A DNA stretch of 64,000 nucleotides from Microbacterium gallinarum. Lineage in GTDB: Bacteria > Actinomycetota > Actinomycetes > Actinomycetales > Microbacteriaceae. Numbering within the stretch: position 1 is the first letter of the stretch; each line of letters starts with the position of its first letter. This document shows, piece after piece, positions 25,950 through 39,198 of this stretch. The notes under the pieces were generated by a model. It saw only the letters and a list, made by a program, of their open reading frames with translations. It was not told the origin of the DNA and did not search any database. The position numbers and the translations under genes are program-made. Where the stretch lies: assembly GCF_014837165.1 (NCBI RefSeq), contig NZ_JACSPM010000003.1:310001-374000 (forward strand), read 5' to 3'.

Positions 25950-26480
25950 ATGAGCACGCGCACCGTGCTGCACCAGGCCGACATCACCCGGGCCCTGACT
26001 CGGATCTCGCACGAGATCCTCGAGTCGAACCGGGGCCCCGAGAATCTGATCCTTCTGGGCATCCCTACTCGAGGAGTCACCCTCGCCCGCCGCATCGGCG
26101 CGCTCGTGGAGCAGTTCGGCGGCGCGCCCGTGGCCGTCGGCGCGCTCGACGTGACGATGTACCGCGACGACCTGCACCGCAACCCCACGCGGACGCCGCA
26201 GCCGACGTCGATCCCGCCGGGCGGCATCGACGGCAAGGTCGTCGTGCTCGTCGACGACGTGCTGTTCTCCGGTCGCAGCATCCGCGCCGCCCTCGACGCG
26301 CTGCAGGACATCGGGCGGCCGACGGCGGTGCGCCTCGCGACGCTCGTCGACCGCGGGCACCGCGAGCTGCCGATCCGGCCCGATTTCGTGGGGAAGAACC
26401 TCCCCAGCTCCCGCGACGAGCGCGTGAACGTACGGCTCGAGGAGACCGACGGTCGCGAGGAGGTGACGATCGAGTCATGA
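25950..26480 (+). CDS. pyrR: Bifunctional pyr operon regulator / uracil phosphoribosyltransferase PyrR
   Basis: PyrR binds pyr leader RNA and senses UMP; it also has uracil phosphoribosyltransferase activity. The 176-residue product has the PRTase fold with [16 protein letters not shown], the YRDDLHRNP segment, and the PRPP-binding [22 protein letters not shown] at about 97-118. Its C terminus [23 protein letters not shown] is the standard PyrR end. ATG at 25950 was chosen because of GAAGGGAG upstream and agreement with family starts; the frame is open to 25926. It overlaps pyrB by ATGA. Confidence 0.96.
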   Translation: MSTRTVLHQADITRALTRISHEILESNRGPENLILLGIPTRGVTLARRIGALVEQFGGAPVAVGALDVTMYRDDLHRNPTRTPQPTSIPPGGIDGKVVVLVDDVLFSGRSIRAALDALQDIGRPTAVRLATLVDRGHRELPIRPDFVGKNLPSSRDERVNVRLEETDGREEVTIES

Positions 26481-27463
26481 GGCACCTGCTTGACACCAAG
26501 ACCCTGTCGCGTGCGGCCGCGCTGCGCATCCTGGACGTCGCCGAGGACATGGCCGACACCCAGCAGCGCGAGGTCAAGAAGCTGCCGACGCTGCGCGGCA
26601 AGACGGTCGTGAACCTGTTCTTCGAGGATTCGACGCGCACGCGCATCTCTTTCGAGGCGGCCGCGAAGCGGCTGAGCGCCGACGTCATCAACTTCTCCGC
26701 CAAAGGCTCCAGCGTCTCGAAGGGGGAGTCGCTGCAGGACACCGCCCAGACCCTCCAGGCGATGGGCGCCGACGCGGTCGTCATCCGTCACGGCGCCTCG
26801 GGCGCGCCGCGCACCCTCGCGACGAGCGGCTGGATCACCGCCGGCGTCGTGAACGCCGGGGACGGCACCCACGAGCACCCCACACAGGCCCTGCTCGACG
26901 CGTTCACGATCCGCAAGCGCCGGTTCGGCCCCGACAGCCGCGGGCGCGACCTCGCCGGTGTCTCGGTGACGATCGTCGGCGACATCCTCCACTCCCGCGT
27001 GGCCCGTTCGAACGTCTGGCTGCTCACCACGCTCGGTGCGGACGTGACCCTCGTCGCGCCGCCGACGCTGATCCCGCAGGATGTCTCTGCGTGGCCGGCG
27101 CGGGTGGTCTACGACCTCGATGAGGCGATCGCGGGCGGGCCCGACGCGCTCATGATGCTGCGTATCCAGCTGGAGCGCATGAATGCCGCGTATTTCCCCA
27201 CTGAACGGGAGTATTCCCGCCGTTGGGGTCTGGACGCCCGGCGTCTGGAGGCGCTCGGTGCAGATAGCATTGTCATGCACCCCGGTCCGATGAACCGGGG
27301 ACTGGAGATCTCCGCAGAGGCCGCGGACTCGCCCCGCTCAACGGTGCTCGAGCAGGTGACGAACGGCGTCTCGGTGCGCATGGCCGCGCTCTACCTGCTG
27401 CTGGCAGGGGCGGAGAGCGGCGATGATCCCCGAGCGGGCGCAGAGAAGGAGAACCCACGATGA
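26477..27463 (+). CDS. pyrB: Aspartate carbamoyltransferase catalytic subunit
   Basis: PyrB forms carbamoyl-aspartate from carbamoyl phosphate and aspartate. The 328-residue product has the carbamoyl-phosphate loop DSTRTR (residues 51-56), [10 protein letters not shown], and the [10 protein letters not shown] motif beginning at residue 134. The aspartate-binding region with [10 protein letters not shown] and [11 protein letters not shown] follows. No regulatory pyrI gene is present, as expected in actinobacteria. It overlaps both pyrR and pyrC by four bases, implying coupled translation. Confidence 0.97.
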   Translation: MRHLLDTKTLSRAAALRILDVAEDMADTQQREVKKLPTLRGKTVVNLFFEDSTRTRISFEAAAKRLSADVINFSAKGSSVSKGESLQDTAQTLQAMGADAVVIRHGASGAPRTLATSGWITAGVVNAGDGTHEHPTQALLDAFTIRKRRFGPDSRGRDLAGVSVTIVGDILHSRVARSNVWLLTTLGADVTLVAPPTLIPQDVSAWPARVVYDLDEAIAGGPDALMMLRIQLERMNAAYFPTEREYSRRWGLDARRLEALGADSIVMHPGPMNRGLEISAEAADSPRSTVLEQVTNGVSVRMAALYLLLAGAESGDDPRAGAEKENPR

Positions 27464-28806
27464 GCCTGCCTCGATCCGCCGCGAACGGCGATTCCCCTAC
27501 CGAGACCCTCCTCTTCCGCGGCGCCCTCGTCGAAGGCTCGACCGCCGCCGACATCCTCGTCGCCGACGGCACGATCGTCGAGATCGGCACGGGGGTGAGC
27601 CGTGCCGGAGCGACCGTGGTCGACGTCGACGGCCTCGTGCTGCTTCCGGGCCTGGTCGACCTGCACACGCACCTCCGCGAGCCCGGGTACGAGGCATCCG
27701 AGACGATCCTCACCGGCTCCCGCGCGGCCGCGGCCGGCGGCTACACCGCCGTGTTCGCGATGCCCAACACCTCGCCCGTCGCCGACACCGCGGGCGTCGT
27801 CGAGCAGGAGCTCGCCCTCGGCGAGGCGGCCGGCTTCGTCACCGTTCAGCCCATCGGTGCGGTCACCGTCGGCCAGAAGGGCGAGCGACTCGCCGAGCTC
27901 GGCGCGATGGCCGACTCCCGCGCGCAGGTGCGTGTCTTCAGCGACGACGGCTTCTGCGTGTGGGATCCGCTCATCATGCGCCGCGCCCTCGAGTACGTGA
28001 AGGCCTTCGACGGCGTCATCGCGCAGCACGCGCAGGACCCGCGCCTGACCGAGGGCGCCCAGATGAACGAGGGCGCCGTGTCGGCCGAGCTCGGTCTCGC
28101 GGGCTGGCCCGCCGTCGCCGAGGAGTCGATCATCGCCCGCGACGTGCTCCTCGCCGAGCACGTCGGGTCGCGGCTGCACGTCTGCCACCTCTCGACCGCC
28201 GGCTCGGTCGAGATCATCCGCTGGGCCAAGAAGCGCGGCGTCGACGTCACGGCCGAGGTGACCCCCCACCACCTCCTGCTGACCGACGAGCTCGTGCGCG
28301 ACTACGACGCGCGGTTCAAAGTCAACCCGCCGCTGCGACGCGAGGAGGACGTGCTCGCGGTGCGCGAGGGCCTCGCCGACGGCACGATCGACATCGTCGC
28401 GACCGACCACGCGCCGCACCCCGCTGAAGCGAAGGCGTGCGAGTGGCACGCGGCGGCGAATGGAATGGTCGGCCTCGAGAGCGCCGTGCGGGTCGTGCAC
28501 CAGGCGATGGTCGACACCGGCTTGCTCACGTGGGGCGACGTCGCCCGTGTGATGTCGCGCGAGCCCGCGCGCATCGGGCGGCTCCGCAATCACGGCACGC
28601 CGCTGACCGAGGGGCAGCCCGCATCGCTGACCTTCTACCACGCCGCGCCGGTGCGCACGTTCTCGACCTCCGACCTGCGCGGCCGCAGCGTCAACTCGCC
28701 GTACCTCGGCCGCGAGCTTCCCGGCGAGGTGCGCTGGACCCTCCACGCCGGCACCCCGACCGTCGTCGACGGCGTCGTCCTCGACGCCCCGGGGGCGCGC
28801 GCATGA
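27460..28806 (+). CDS. pyrC: Dihydroorotase (type I)
   Basis: PyrC closes carbamoyl-aspartate to dihydroorotate. The 448-residue product has the metal-binding [12 protein letters not shown], the central AMPNTSPV loop, HVCHLST, and the C-terminal ATDHAPH with the catalytic Asp. The length and the FxGxLVEG start suit the long class I enzymes that work with PyrB. The frame opens with ATGA shared with pyrB and ends overlapping the next gene. Confidence 0.96.
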   Translation: MSLPRSAANGDSPTETLLFRGALVEGSTAADILVADGTIVEIGTGVSRAGATVVDVDGLVLLPGLVDLHTHLREPGYEASETILTGSRAAAAGGYTAVFAMPNTSPVADTAGVVEQELALGEAAGFVTVQPIGAVTVGQKGERLAELGAMADSRAQVRVFSDDGFCVWDPLIMRRALEYVKAFDGVIAQHAQDPRLTEGAQMNEGAVSAELGLAGWPAVAEESIIARDVLLAEHVGSRLHVCHLSTAGSVEIIRWAKKRGVDVTAEVTPHHLLLTDELVRDYDARFKVNPPLRREEDVLAVREGLADGTIDIVATDHAPHPAEAKACEWHAAANGMVGLESAVRVVHQAMVDTGLLTWGDVARVMSREPARIGRLRNHGTPLTEGQPASLTFYHAAPVRTFSTSDLRGRSVNSPYLGRELPGEVRWTLHAGTPTVVDGVVLDAPGARA

Positions 28807-29312
28807 GCCAGCAGACCGCCATCCTGATCATGGTGGGCGCGGCGCTCCTGGTGCTCGCCCTCGGAACGTGGGCGTGGCTGCGGCGCGGCAAGCGCGACGG
28901 CGGTCTGCAGGCCCCGGTGGGCGAGATCCCCGCGGGCGTGACGACGCGGTCGGTGCATCCTGCCCTGTATGTCGCGACGACCCGCCACGACGAGCCGCTC
29001 GAGCGCCTCGCGATCCGCGGCCTCACGTACCGGTCCCGTGCCGACCTCACCGTCACCGACGGCGGTGTCGCACTCGATCTCACCGGTCAGCCGCGCGTCT
29101 TCATCGACGCGGACCGCATCGCAGGCGCCGGTCAGGCGACGGTGGCCATCGATCGGGTCGTCGAGCGCGACGGCCTCCTGCGCCTGTCGTGGCGCCTCGA
29201 CGACGGCACCGTCGTCGACTCCTATCTCCGCCCGCAGGACGCCTCGGCCCGCGCCGTGGCCGACGGCATCTCGGCGATCCACACCCCCACGCAGACGGGA
29301 ACCGACGCATGA
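28803..29312 (+). CDS. Pyr-operon membrane protein, one N-terminal helix and a PH-like domain
   Basis: The 169-residue product has a membrane helix at about residues 7-25 ([20 protein letters not shown]), a basic stop-transfer patch (RRGKR), and a beta-rich domain from about 50 to 160 with the pattern of PH-like domains. Such a gene lies between pyrC and carA across actinobacteria, including mycobacteria, and has no known function. Overlaps of four bases on both sides place it firmly in the operon. A role in membrane attachment or regulation of the pyrimidine enzymes is conceivable but not shown. Confidence 0.8.
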   Translation: MSQQTAILIMVGAALLVLALGTWAWLRRGKRDGGLQAPVGEIPAGVTTRSVHPALYVATTRHDEPLERLAIRGLTYRSRADLTVTDGGVALDLTGQPRVFIDADRIAGAGQATVAIDRVVERDGLLRLSWRLDDGTVVDSYLRPQDASARAVADGISAIHTPTQTGTDA

Positions 29313-30458
29313 CCTCCCTCTTCCAGTCCGACCCCGCGGTGCTCGTCCTCGAGGACGGCACGCGCCACGTCGGCCGCGCCTACGGCGCCCTGGGCACGAC
29401 CCTGGGCGAAGTCGTCTTCGCGACCGGCATGACCGGCTATCAGGAGACCCTCACCGACCCGTCCTACGCCGGTCAGATCGTGCTGCAGACCGCGCCCCAC
29501 ATCGGCAACACCGGCATGAACGACGAAGACCCCGAGTCCCGGCGCATCTGGGTCTCGGGCTACATCGTGCGCGACCCCTCGCGCGTGGTCTCCAACTGGC
29601 GCGCCGACGGATCGCTCGACGACGCCCTGGTGAACGACGGCGTGGTGGGCATCAGCGGCATCGACACGCGCGCGGTGACCCGCCACATCCGGGCGGCGGG
29701 CAGCATGCGCGGCGGGATCTTCTCGGGGGATGCCGCGTCCCTCGACGCCGAGCGCCAGCTCGAGATCGTCCGCGAGGCGCCGCAGATGGCCGGGCAGAAC
29801 CTGTCCGCGCAGGTGTCGGTGGATGCCGCGCAGGTGACCACCGCGACGGGGGAGCGCATCGGCAATCTCGCGGTGCTCGACCTCGGGGTGAAGCAGGCCA
29901 CGATCGACAACCTCGCCGCCCGCGGGTTCGACGTGCACGTGCTTCCGCAGGACGTCACGATCGACGGCATCCGCGCCATCGACCCGGTGGCCGTGTTCTA
30001 CTCCAACGGACCGGGCGACCCGGCGGCGTCGGGCGACCACGTCGAGCTGCTGCGAGGGGTGCTCGACGACGGCCTCCCGTTCTTCGGCATCTGCTTCGGC
30101 AATCAGCTGCTGGGCCGCGCGCTCGGCCTCGGCACCTTCAAGCTCCCCTTCGGCCACCGGGGCATCAACCAGCCGGTGCTCGACAAGGCCACGGGCCGCG
30201 TCGAGATCACCGCCCACAACCACGGTTTCGCCGTCGACGCGCCGATCGAGGGCGCGTTCGACAGCCCCCACGGCTACGGACGCATCGAGGTCAGCCACGT
30301 CGGGCTGAACGACAACGTCGTCGAGGGCCTCCGTGCTCTCGACATCCCGGCCTTCTCAGTGCAGTACCACCCCGAGGCCGCGGCCGGCCCGCACGACGCC
30401 AACTACCTGTTCGACCGCTTCCGTGACCTCGTCGTCGCGACCCTGGAGACCAAGAAGA

Positions 30459-30466
<8 letters not shown>
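29309..30466 (+). CDS. carA: Carbamoyl-phosphate synthase small subunit (glutaminase)
   Basis: CarA hydrolyses glutamine and channels ammonia to CarB. The 385-residue product has the N-terminal CPSase small-chain domain ([26 protein letters not shown]) and a class I glutamine amidotransferase domain with the nucleophile Cys262 in FGICFGNQ. His354 and Glu356 lie in QYHPEAA and complete the triad. Its stop lies inside the carB start region, an 8-bp overlap. This copy supplies carbamoyl phosphate for pyrimidines and probably arginine, since it is the only one in view. Confidence 0.97.
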
Positions 30467-33742
<3,276 letters not shown>

Positions 33743-33746
<4 letters not shown>

Positions 33747-34603
33747 CCGCGTTCGGCACGCGGCTGCGCGCCGCGCTCGACGCCCACGGTCCGCTGTGCG
33801 TGGGCATCGATCCGCACGTTCACCTGCTCGACGAATGGGGAATGGATGCCTCGGCCGCCGGCGTGCGCGAGTTCGGCCTCCGCGTGGTCGAGGCCGCGGC
33901 GGGCCGCGCGGGAGTGGTCAAGCCGCAGGTCGCGTTCTTCGAGCGCTTCGGCTCGGCCGGGTTCGCCGCGCTCGAAGACGTGCTGTCGGCCGCGCGCGAC
34001 GCCGGCCTGGTGGTGATCGCCGACGCCAAGCGGGGCGACATCGGAACGACCATGGACGGCTACGCCGCCGCGTGGCTCACCGCCGGCTCGCCGCTCGAGG
34101 CCGATGCGGTGACGCTCAGCCCGTATCTCGGCGCGGACTCGCTGCGCGCCACGCTGACGACCGCCGTCCGTCATGACAAGGGCGCCTTCGTGCTCGCCGC
34201 GACGAGCAACCCTGAGGCCTTCGCGCTGCAGAGCGCGCAGGTCGTCGACGTCGCCGCGGGCGACGGGCAGACCGTGGCGGAGCGCGTCGCGCGCGACATC
34301 GCCTGGGTGAACGGATCGGCGGCGTTCGCGGGCGGGCTCGGACCGGTCGGCCTCGTCGTCGGGGCGACCGTCGACCGTGCCGCGGTCGGGCTCTCCGACG
34401 AGGCGCTCCGGGGCGCCCCGATCCTGGCGCCGGGCTTCGGCGCGCAGGGCGCCTCCCCTGAGGATCTTCCCGCGCTGTTCGGCGCCGCCGCCTCCCACGT
34501 GGTGGCGTCCGAGAGCCGCAGCATCCTGTCGGTGGGGCCTGCCGCCATCGCGGCCCGCATCGAGGAACGTGCCGAGCTCTACCGGGAGGCCCTCCGTGGC
34601 TGA
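33743..34603 (+). CDS. pyrF: Orotidine-5'-phosphate decarboxylase (PyrF, type 2)
   Basis: PyrF decarboxylates OMP to UMP, the last step of the pathway. The 286-residue product is of the longer type found in mycobacteria, with [10 protein letters not shown] at the N terminus, [11 protein letters not shown], and the catalytic [11 protein letters not shown]. The C-terminal [14 protein letters not shown] phosphate site is present. The start is GTG. It overlaps the next gene (mIHF-gmk) by 8 bp, so pyrF and guanylate kinase are joined in one unit. pyrD and pyrE are not in the window. Confidence 0.96.
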
Positions 34604-35495
34604 CGTGCGCACCACCCCTCCCGAGGTCGACCGGGTGGCGGCATCCCGCCGCGCCGTGGCCGCCCGGCGGGAGCGGGCATCGCTCAAGAAGGACGTCGCG
34701 ATGCGCGTCATCACGCCGCAGGAACTGCTGCGGCGTGCGCTGGCCGAGCCGGAGTCACCGGCAGGCGCCATGCGCGTGACGGAGTTCCTCACGTCGATCC
34801 CCGCCATCGGCGAGGGCAAGCGCGACCGGATCCTCAAGGACCTCGAGATCTCGCCGGTCAAGCGACTCGGCGGCCTGGGCGCTCGTCAGCGGGAAGCGCT
34901 GCGCCGCTTCCTCGATGAGCGCTGGCCCGAGCTCGCGCCGCGCGGCGGCCGCAGCAGGCTCGTCGTTCTCGCCGGGCCGACCGCGGTGGGCAAGGGCACG
35001 GTGGCCGCCTACATCAAGCAGCACCACCCCGAGATCCACCTGTCCGTCTCGGCGACGACGCGGGCACCGCGCCCGGGCGAGGTAGACGGCGAGCACTACT
35101 ACTTCGTCGACGACGCCGAGTTCGACCGGATGATCGCGGAGGGGGAGCTGCTCGAATACGCCACCGTGCACAATGCGCACCGCTACGGCACCCCGCGCAC
35201 CCCGATCGAGCGCGTGCTCGCCGAAGGTCGCACGGCACTGCTCGAGATCGACCTGCAGGGTGCCCGGCAGGTGCGGGCGGCCGAGCCTTCGGCCACTCTG
35301 GTCTTCCTCCTGCCGCCGAGCTGGAACGAGCTCGTCGATCGCCTGGTGGGCCGGGGCACCGAGGATGCCGAGGAGCGCGCCCGCCGGCTGCGCACGGCCA
35401 GGACGGAACTGGCCTCGCAGGGCGAGTTCGACTTCCGCGTCGTGAACGACGACGTCGCCCGTGCGGCGGGCGAGGTGGCACGCCTTGCGCGCTGA
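34596..35495 (+). CDS. gmk: Fusion of actinobacterial integration host factor (mIHF) and guanylate kinase
   Basis: Two proteins that are separate neighbours in mycobacteria appear here as one 299-residue chain. Residues about 12-107 match m[19 protein letters not shown] and a helix-turn-helix-like [22 protein letters not shown] followed by [13 protein letters not shown]. The mycobacterial mIHF DNA-binding helices have the same order. Residues about 120-299 are guanylate kinase, which converts GMP to GDP: P-loop [10 protein letters not shown] (127-136), GMP-binding [22 protein letters not shown], and the lid [13 protein letters not shown]. The start is GTG inside pyrF. No stop codon or start site separates the two parts. 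Whether the fusion stays intact in the cell is unknown. Confidence 0.88.
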   Translation: MADVRTTPPEVDRVAASRRAVAARRERASLKKDVAMRVITPQELLRRALAEPESPAGAMRVTEFLTSIPAIGEGKRDRILKDLEISPVKRLGGLGARQREALRRFLDERWPELAPRGGRSRLVVLAGPTAVGKGTVAAYIKQHHPEIHLSVSATTRAPRPGEVDGEHYYFVDDAEFDRMIAEGELLEYATVHNAHRYGTPRTPIERVLAEGRTALLEIDLQGARQVRAAEPSATLVFLLPPSWNELVDRLVGRGTEDAEERARRLRTARTELASQGEFDFRVVNDDVARAAGEVARLAR

Positions 35496-35510
35496 GCGGC
35501 GCCGCTGACG

Positions 35511-35516
35511 TAGAAT
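35511..35516 (+). promoter_or_regulatory. -10 box TAGAAT of rpoZ
   Basis: TAGAAT is followed by six bases and an out-of-frame ATG at 35523 that opens a 47-codon frame overlapping the start of rpoZ. The rpoZ ATG itself is 62 bases further on, with AGGAGG ahead of it. Confidence 0.6.
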
Positions 35517-35584
35517 GGTGGGATGCCTCGGTTCGTCCGGGGCCCGCAGACCTTCCCACCGTCATCCGATCCAGGAGGATTCCC

Positions 35585-35839
35585 ATGGCCGGAACGAATC
35601 AGGGCATCATCGAGCCCCCCATCGACAGCCTTCTCGAGAAGGTCGACTCGAAGTACCAGCTCGTGATCTTCGCGTCGAAGCGCGCGCGTCAGATCAACGA
35701 CTACTACTCCGACCTCCACGAGGGCAACCTCTTCGACAACGTCGGCCCGCTCGTCGACTCGACCGTCGAGGACAAGCCGCTCACCATCGCGATGCACGAG
35801 ATCCACGAGGACAAGCTCCGCCTTCGTCCCGTCGAGTAA
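35585..35839 (+). CDS. rpoZ: RNA polymerase omega subunit
   Basis: Omega helps fold and attach the beta' subunit of RNA polymerase. The 84-residue product contains the family core [36 protein letters not shown] and a [13 protein letters not shown] end ([15 protein letters not shown]). An excellent CAGGAGG site stands before the ATG. Position downstream of gmk and upstream of metK is the standard order. A hairpin follows the gene. Confidence 0.96.
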   Translation: MAGTNQGIIEPPIDSLLEKVDSKYQLVIFASKRARQINDYYSDLHEGNLFDNVGPLVDSTVEDKPLTIAMHEIHEDKLRLRPVE

Positions 35840-35857
35840 AGAGCCCGCGATCTCCTG

Positions 35858-35894
35858 ATGCCCCCGGGGCGGCACTGTCCGCCTTCGGGGGCAT
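35858..35894 (+). terminator. Hairpin between rpoZ and metK
   Basis: ATGCCCCCG (35858-35866) pairs with CGGGGGCAT (35886-35894), then GGCGG with CCGCC after a small internal loop, around a CACTGT loop. No T-tract. Its right arm runs into the metK -10 box. Confidence 0.65.
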
Positions 35895-35897
35895 ACT
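35892..35897 (+). promoter_or_regulatory. -10 box CATACT of metK
   Basis: CATACT predicts a leader of about 25 nt; CTGGAG ahead of the ATG acts as ribosome site. The first three bases of the box are also the last three of the hairpin arm. No SAM riboswitch is visible in this 89-bp gap. Confidence 0.45.
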
Positions 35898-35928
35898 GGT
35901 GCCGGCACATTTCCGATCTGGAGCATCG

Positions 35929-37122
35929 ATGACCGAGCTGCGTCTGTTCACGTCCGAATCCGTCACGGAGGGGCACCCCGACAAGATCTGCGACCAGATC
36001 TCCGACAGCATCCTCGACGCGATCCTCGCCGCCGATCCCAGAGGCCGCGTCGCCGTCGAGACCCTCGTCACCACCGGTCTCGTCCACGTCGCAGGCGAGG
36101 TGTCGACGTCCGCGTATGTCGAGATCCCCGCGATCGTCCGCTCCGTCGTCAACGGCATCGGCTACACCTCCAGCGACACGGGCTTCGACGGCGATTCGTG
36201 CGGCGTGAGCGTCTCGATCGGCGCGCAGTCCTCCGACATCGCCGCGGGCGTCGACAAGGCCTTCGAGCGCCGGGAAGACGGCTCCGAAGACCCGCACGAC
36301 CTGCAGGGCGCGGGCGACCAGGGCATCATGTTCGGCTACGCCACGACCGAGACCCCGCAGCTCATGCCCATGGCGGCATGGACCGCGCACCGCATCGCCG
36401 AGCGGCTCTCCGAGGTGCGCCGGTCGGGCGAACTGCCGTTCCTGCGCCCAGACGGCAAGACGCAGGTGACGCTCGGCTACGACGGCCAGGTCCCGCGCAC
36501 CATCGACTCCGTCGTGCTCTCGACGCAGCACCAGCCCGACATCTCGCAGAAGGCGCTTCGCGCGGCGGTGCGGGCCGAGGTGATCGACCCGGTCCTCGAG
36601 GCCACGGGTCTCGAGCTGCCCGACGTGAAGTACTACATCAACCCCGCGGGCCCGTTCGTGACCGGCGGCCCCAAGGGCGATGCCGGGCTCACTGGCCGCA
36701 AGATCATCATCGACACCTACGGCGGCGCGGCCCGCCACGGCGGCGGCGCGTTCAGCGGCAAAGACCCGTCGAAGGTCGATCGCTCCGCCGCGTACGCGAT
36801 GCGCTGGGTCGCCAAGAACGCCGTCGCCGCCGGGCTGGCCGACCGCCTCGAGGTGCAGGTGGCGTACGCGATCGGCAAGGCCAAGCCCGTCGGGCTCTAC
36901 GTCGAGTCGTTCGGCACGGGCCGCGTGTCCGACGAGGCGATCACCCGCGCGATCCTCGACGTCTTCGACCTGCGCCCGAAGGCGATCATCGATCAGCTCG
37001 ATCTGCTGCGTCCCATCTACGCCAAGACCGCCGCGTACGGGCACTTCGGCCGCGAGCTGCCCGAGTTCACCTGGGAGCGCACGGACCGCGCCGACGACCT
37101 GCGCGCCGCCGCCGGGCTGTGA
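35929..37122 (+). CDS. metK: S-adenosylmethionine synthetase
   Basis: MetK makes S-adenosylmethionine from methionine and ATP. The 397-residue product contains [24 protein letters not shown], the hexapeptide loop [12 protein letters not shown], and the glycine-rich [19 protein letters not shown], with the P-loop-like [19 protein letters not shown]. Length is typical. ATG at 35929 matches the family start; the open frame extends upstream over rpoZ. A 58-bp gap precedes priA. Confidence 0.97.
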   Translation: MTELRLFTSESVTEGHPDKICDQISDSILDAILAADPRGRVAVETLVTTGLVHVAGEVSTSAYVEIPAIVRSVVNGIGYTSSDTGFDGDSCGVSVSIGAQSSDIAAGVDKAFERREDGSEDPHDLQGAGDQGIMFGYATTETPQLMPMAAWTAHRIAERLSEVRRSGELPFLRPDGKTQVTLGYDGQVPRTIDSVVLSTQHQPDISQKALRAAVRAEVIDPVLEATGLELPDVKYYINPAGPFVTGGPKGDAGLTGRKIIIDTYGGAARHGGGAFSGKDPSKVDRSAAYAMRWVAKNAVAAGLADRLEVQVAYAIGKAKPVGLYVESFGTGRVSDEAITRAILDVFDLRPKAIIDQLDLLRPIYAKTAAYGHFGRELPEFTWERTDRADDLRAAAGL

Positions 37123-37180
37123 TGCCCGGCGCCCCGCGGTGGGGGCGCGAGGAGCGCCGGTCCGCCCGCGGAGGTCGGGA

Positions 37181-39190
37181 ATGACGGCGCGGAGGGTCGC
37201 CCGGGTTCTGCTGGACTCTCCGCTGCCGCAGCTCGATCGGCTCTTCGACTACTCGATCCCCGACCACCTCGCCGACGAGGCCGTGCCGGGCGTGCGCGTG
37301 AAGGCGCCGCTGCGTTCGGCCGGCCGCATGGTCGAGGGCTATCTGGTCGAGGTGGGCGACCCCGACGCATCCGCTCGCCCGCTCTCCGACCTCGAGGCGG
37401 TGGTGTCGCCCGTCCCCGTGCTCACCCCCGGACTGTACGCGCACGCGCGGCGCTGCGCGGACCGCGCGGCGGGATCCGCGAGCGACATCCTGCGCCTGGC
37501 GATCCCGAAGCGCATGGTCCGTGCCGAGAAGGCCTGGCTTGCCGCCGACCCGCCCGCAGAGCCCGAGATCGAACCGGGGGCGCGGGACTGGGCCGACGCG
37601 GAGCTCGCCGCATACCCGGGTCTCGCCGAGGCGCTCGACGCGTCGGAGCGGCTGGCGCTCGACGCGCCGCCCCAGCCCGCGACCTCGGCGGACGGATCGG
37701 CCGTGGGCGCATGGGCGACGCTGCTCGTCGCGGCCGCCGTCCGCACGCTCGCCGGCGGGCGCAGCGCGGTCCTGGTCGTCCCCGATCACCGCGATCGTGC
37801 GCAGCTCGAGGCGGCCCTGGCCGGCCGCGTGCCCGCCGAGGCCGTCGTGCGCGATGACGCGAAGCAGAGTTCGCCGCTGCGGTACGCCGCGTACCTGCGC
37901 ACCCTCGCTGATGCCCCGTGCATCGTCATCGGCAATCGCTCCGCCGTGTACGCCCCGGTGCACGCGCTCGGGCTGGTCGCGCTGTGGGATGACGGCGACC
38001 CGCTCCTGTCGGAGCCGCTGAGTCCCGGTGTCCACGCGCGTGATGCCGCTCTGCTGCGCCACGAACTCGACGGCGGCGCCCTCGTCTTCGCGGGCCACAC
38101 CCGGACGACCGACGTCGAGCGGCTCGTCGCCGTGGGGTGGCTCCGCGACCTCCCGGCCGCGCGGCGTCTGAGCCCGAGGGTCGTGCTGAGCGCGACGCGC
38201 GAGGGGGAGTCGCGCGGCTCGCGAGTGCCGTCGGCGGCGTTCGCGGCGGCGCGCGAGGCGCTCGGCCAGGGGCCGGTGCTCGTGCAGGTCGCCCGGCCGG
38301 GCTATGCGCCCGTGCTCGTGTGCGCGGACTGCCGGCATCCCGCCCGCTGCACCCACTGCGGCGGCCCGCTCCACGCGGCCCGGCAGGGAGCCGTGCCGAC
38401 GTGCAGCTGGTGCGGTCGTGCCGCCGGCGGCTGGGCCTGCCCGGACTGCTCGTCCACGCGCGTGCGCATGGCCTCGTCCGGCAGCGAGCGCACCGCCGAC
38501 GAACTCGGACGCGCGTTCCCCGGCGTGCGCGTCATCGTCGCCGACGGCGAGCATCCCGTGACGCACGTCGACTCCCGGCCCGCCCTCGTGGTCGCCACGC
38601 GCGGCGCGGAACCCCTCGCCGCGGGCGGGTATCGCGCCATCGTCCTCCTCGACGGCGATCGGATGCTGCTCGCCGACGACCTGCGGATCGGCGAGTCGTG
38701 CCTGCGCTGGTGGTCGAACGCCGCGGCTCTGGCCGCACCCGGCGCGCCGGTGCACCTGGTCGGGGTGGCCGGACCCGTCGCCCGCGCCCTCGCGACCTGG
38801 ACGCAGTCGGCATACGCCCGCATGGAGCTCGCGGATCGCAAACCGCTGCGGATGCCGCCGACGGTGCGTGTCGCAGCCGTCGACGGCGACCGGCTCGCCG
38901 TCGACGCGGCGCTGGCCGACCTGCGGAGCGCCGTGCCGGAGCTCGACGGTGAGGCCGTGCTCGGTCCGCTGCCGCGCGATGAGGGCGTGCGCGCGCTGGT
39001 GCGGTTCGACTATGCGCTCGGCGGTCGAGTGACCGAGAGCCTGCGGGCATCGGTGGTGAGCGCGGCGATCAAAGCCCGGCGTCCGGCGAAGCGCACGACC
39101 GGGCAGGCGGCGGACGCCCAGGCGGCACGTGCCGCGGCCGCCCGCAATAGACTCAAAGTTCGGGTCGACGTGCCCGATCTCGACCTGTGA
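37181..39190 (+). CDS. priA: PriA-like primosomal protein N', probable non-helicase form
   Basis: PriA restarts stalled replication forks. The 669-residue product keeps the N-terminal DNA-binding domain (VARVLLDSPLPQLDRLFDYSIPDHL, GVRVKAPL) and the eight-cysteine zinc-binding region (CADC, CTHC, CSWC, CPDC at about residues 381-425). The helicase motifs are eroded: where Walker A GxTGSGKT is expected there is AWATLLVAAAVRTLAGGRS, and the DEEH box reads ALWDDGDP. Actinobacterial PriA proteins are known to lack helicase motifs, so this is probably a structural restart or loading factor. A GGAGG site precedes ATG. Its stop lies eight bases before fmt. Confidence 0.88.
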   Translation: MTARRVARVLLDSPLPQLDRLFDYSIPDHLADEAVPGVRVKAPLRSAGRMVEGYLVEVGDPDASARPLSDLEAVVSPVPVLTPGLYAHARRCADRAAGSASDILRLAIPKRMVRAEKAWLAADPPAEPEIEPGARDWADAELAAYPGLAEALDASERLALDAPPQPATSADGSAVGAWATLLVAAAVRTLAGGRSAVLVVPDHRDRAQLEAALAGRVPAEAVVRDDAKQSSPLRYAAYLRTLADAPCIVIGNRSAVYAPVHALGLVALWDDGDPLLSEPLSPGVHARDAALLRHELDGGALVFAGHTRTTDVERLVAVGWLRDLPAARRLSPRVVLSATREGESRGSRVPSAAFAAAREALGQGPVLVQVARPGYAPVLVCADCRHPARCTHCGGPLHAARQGAVPTCSWCGRAAGGWACPDCSSTRVRMASSGSERTADELGRAFPGVRVIVADGEHPVTHVDSRPALVVATRGAEPLAAGGYRAIVLLDGDRMLLADDLRIGESCLRWWSNAAALAAPGAPVHLVGVAGPVARALATWTQSAYARMELADRKPLRMPPTVRVAAVDGDRLAVDAALADLRSAVPELDGEAVLGPLPRDEGVRALVRFDYALGGRVTESLRASVVSAAIKARRPAKRTTGQAADAQAARAAAARNRLKVRVDVPDLDL

Positions 39191-39198
39191 GGAATCCC

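Noticed and set aside
35840..35928. Possible SAM riboswitch before metK
   Set aside because: The 89-bp gap is filled by a simple hairpin and a -10 box, with a leader of only about 25 nt. There is no room for a SAM aptamer.
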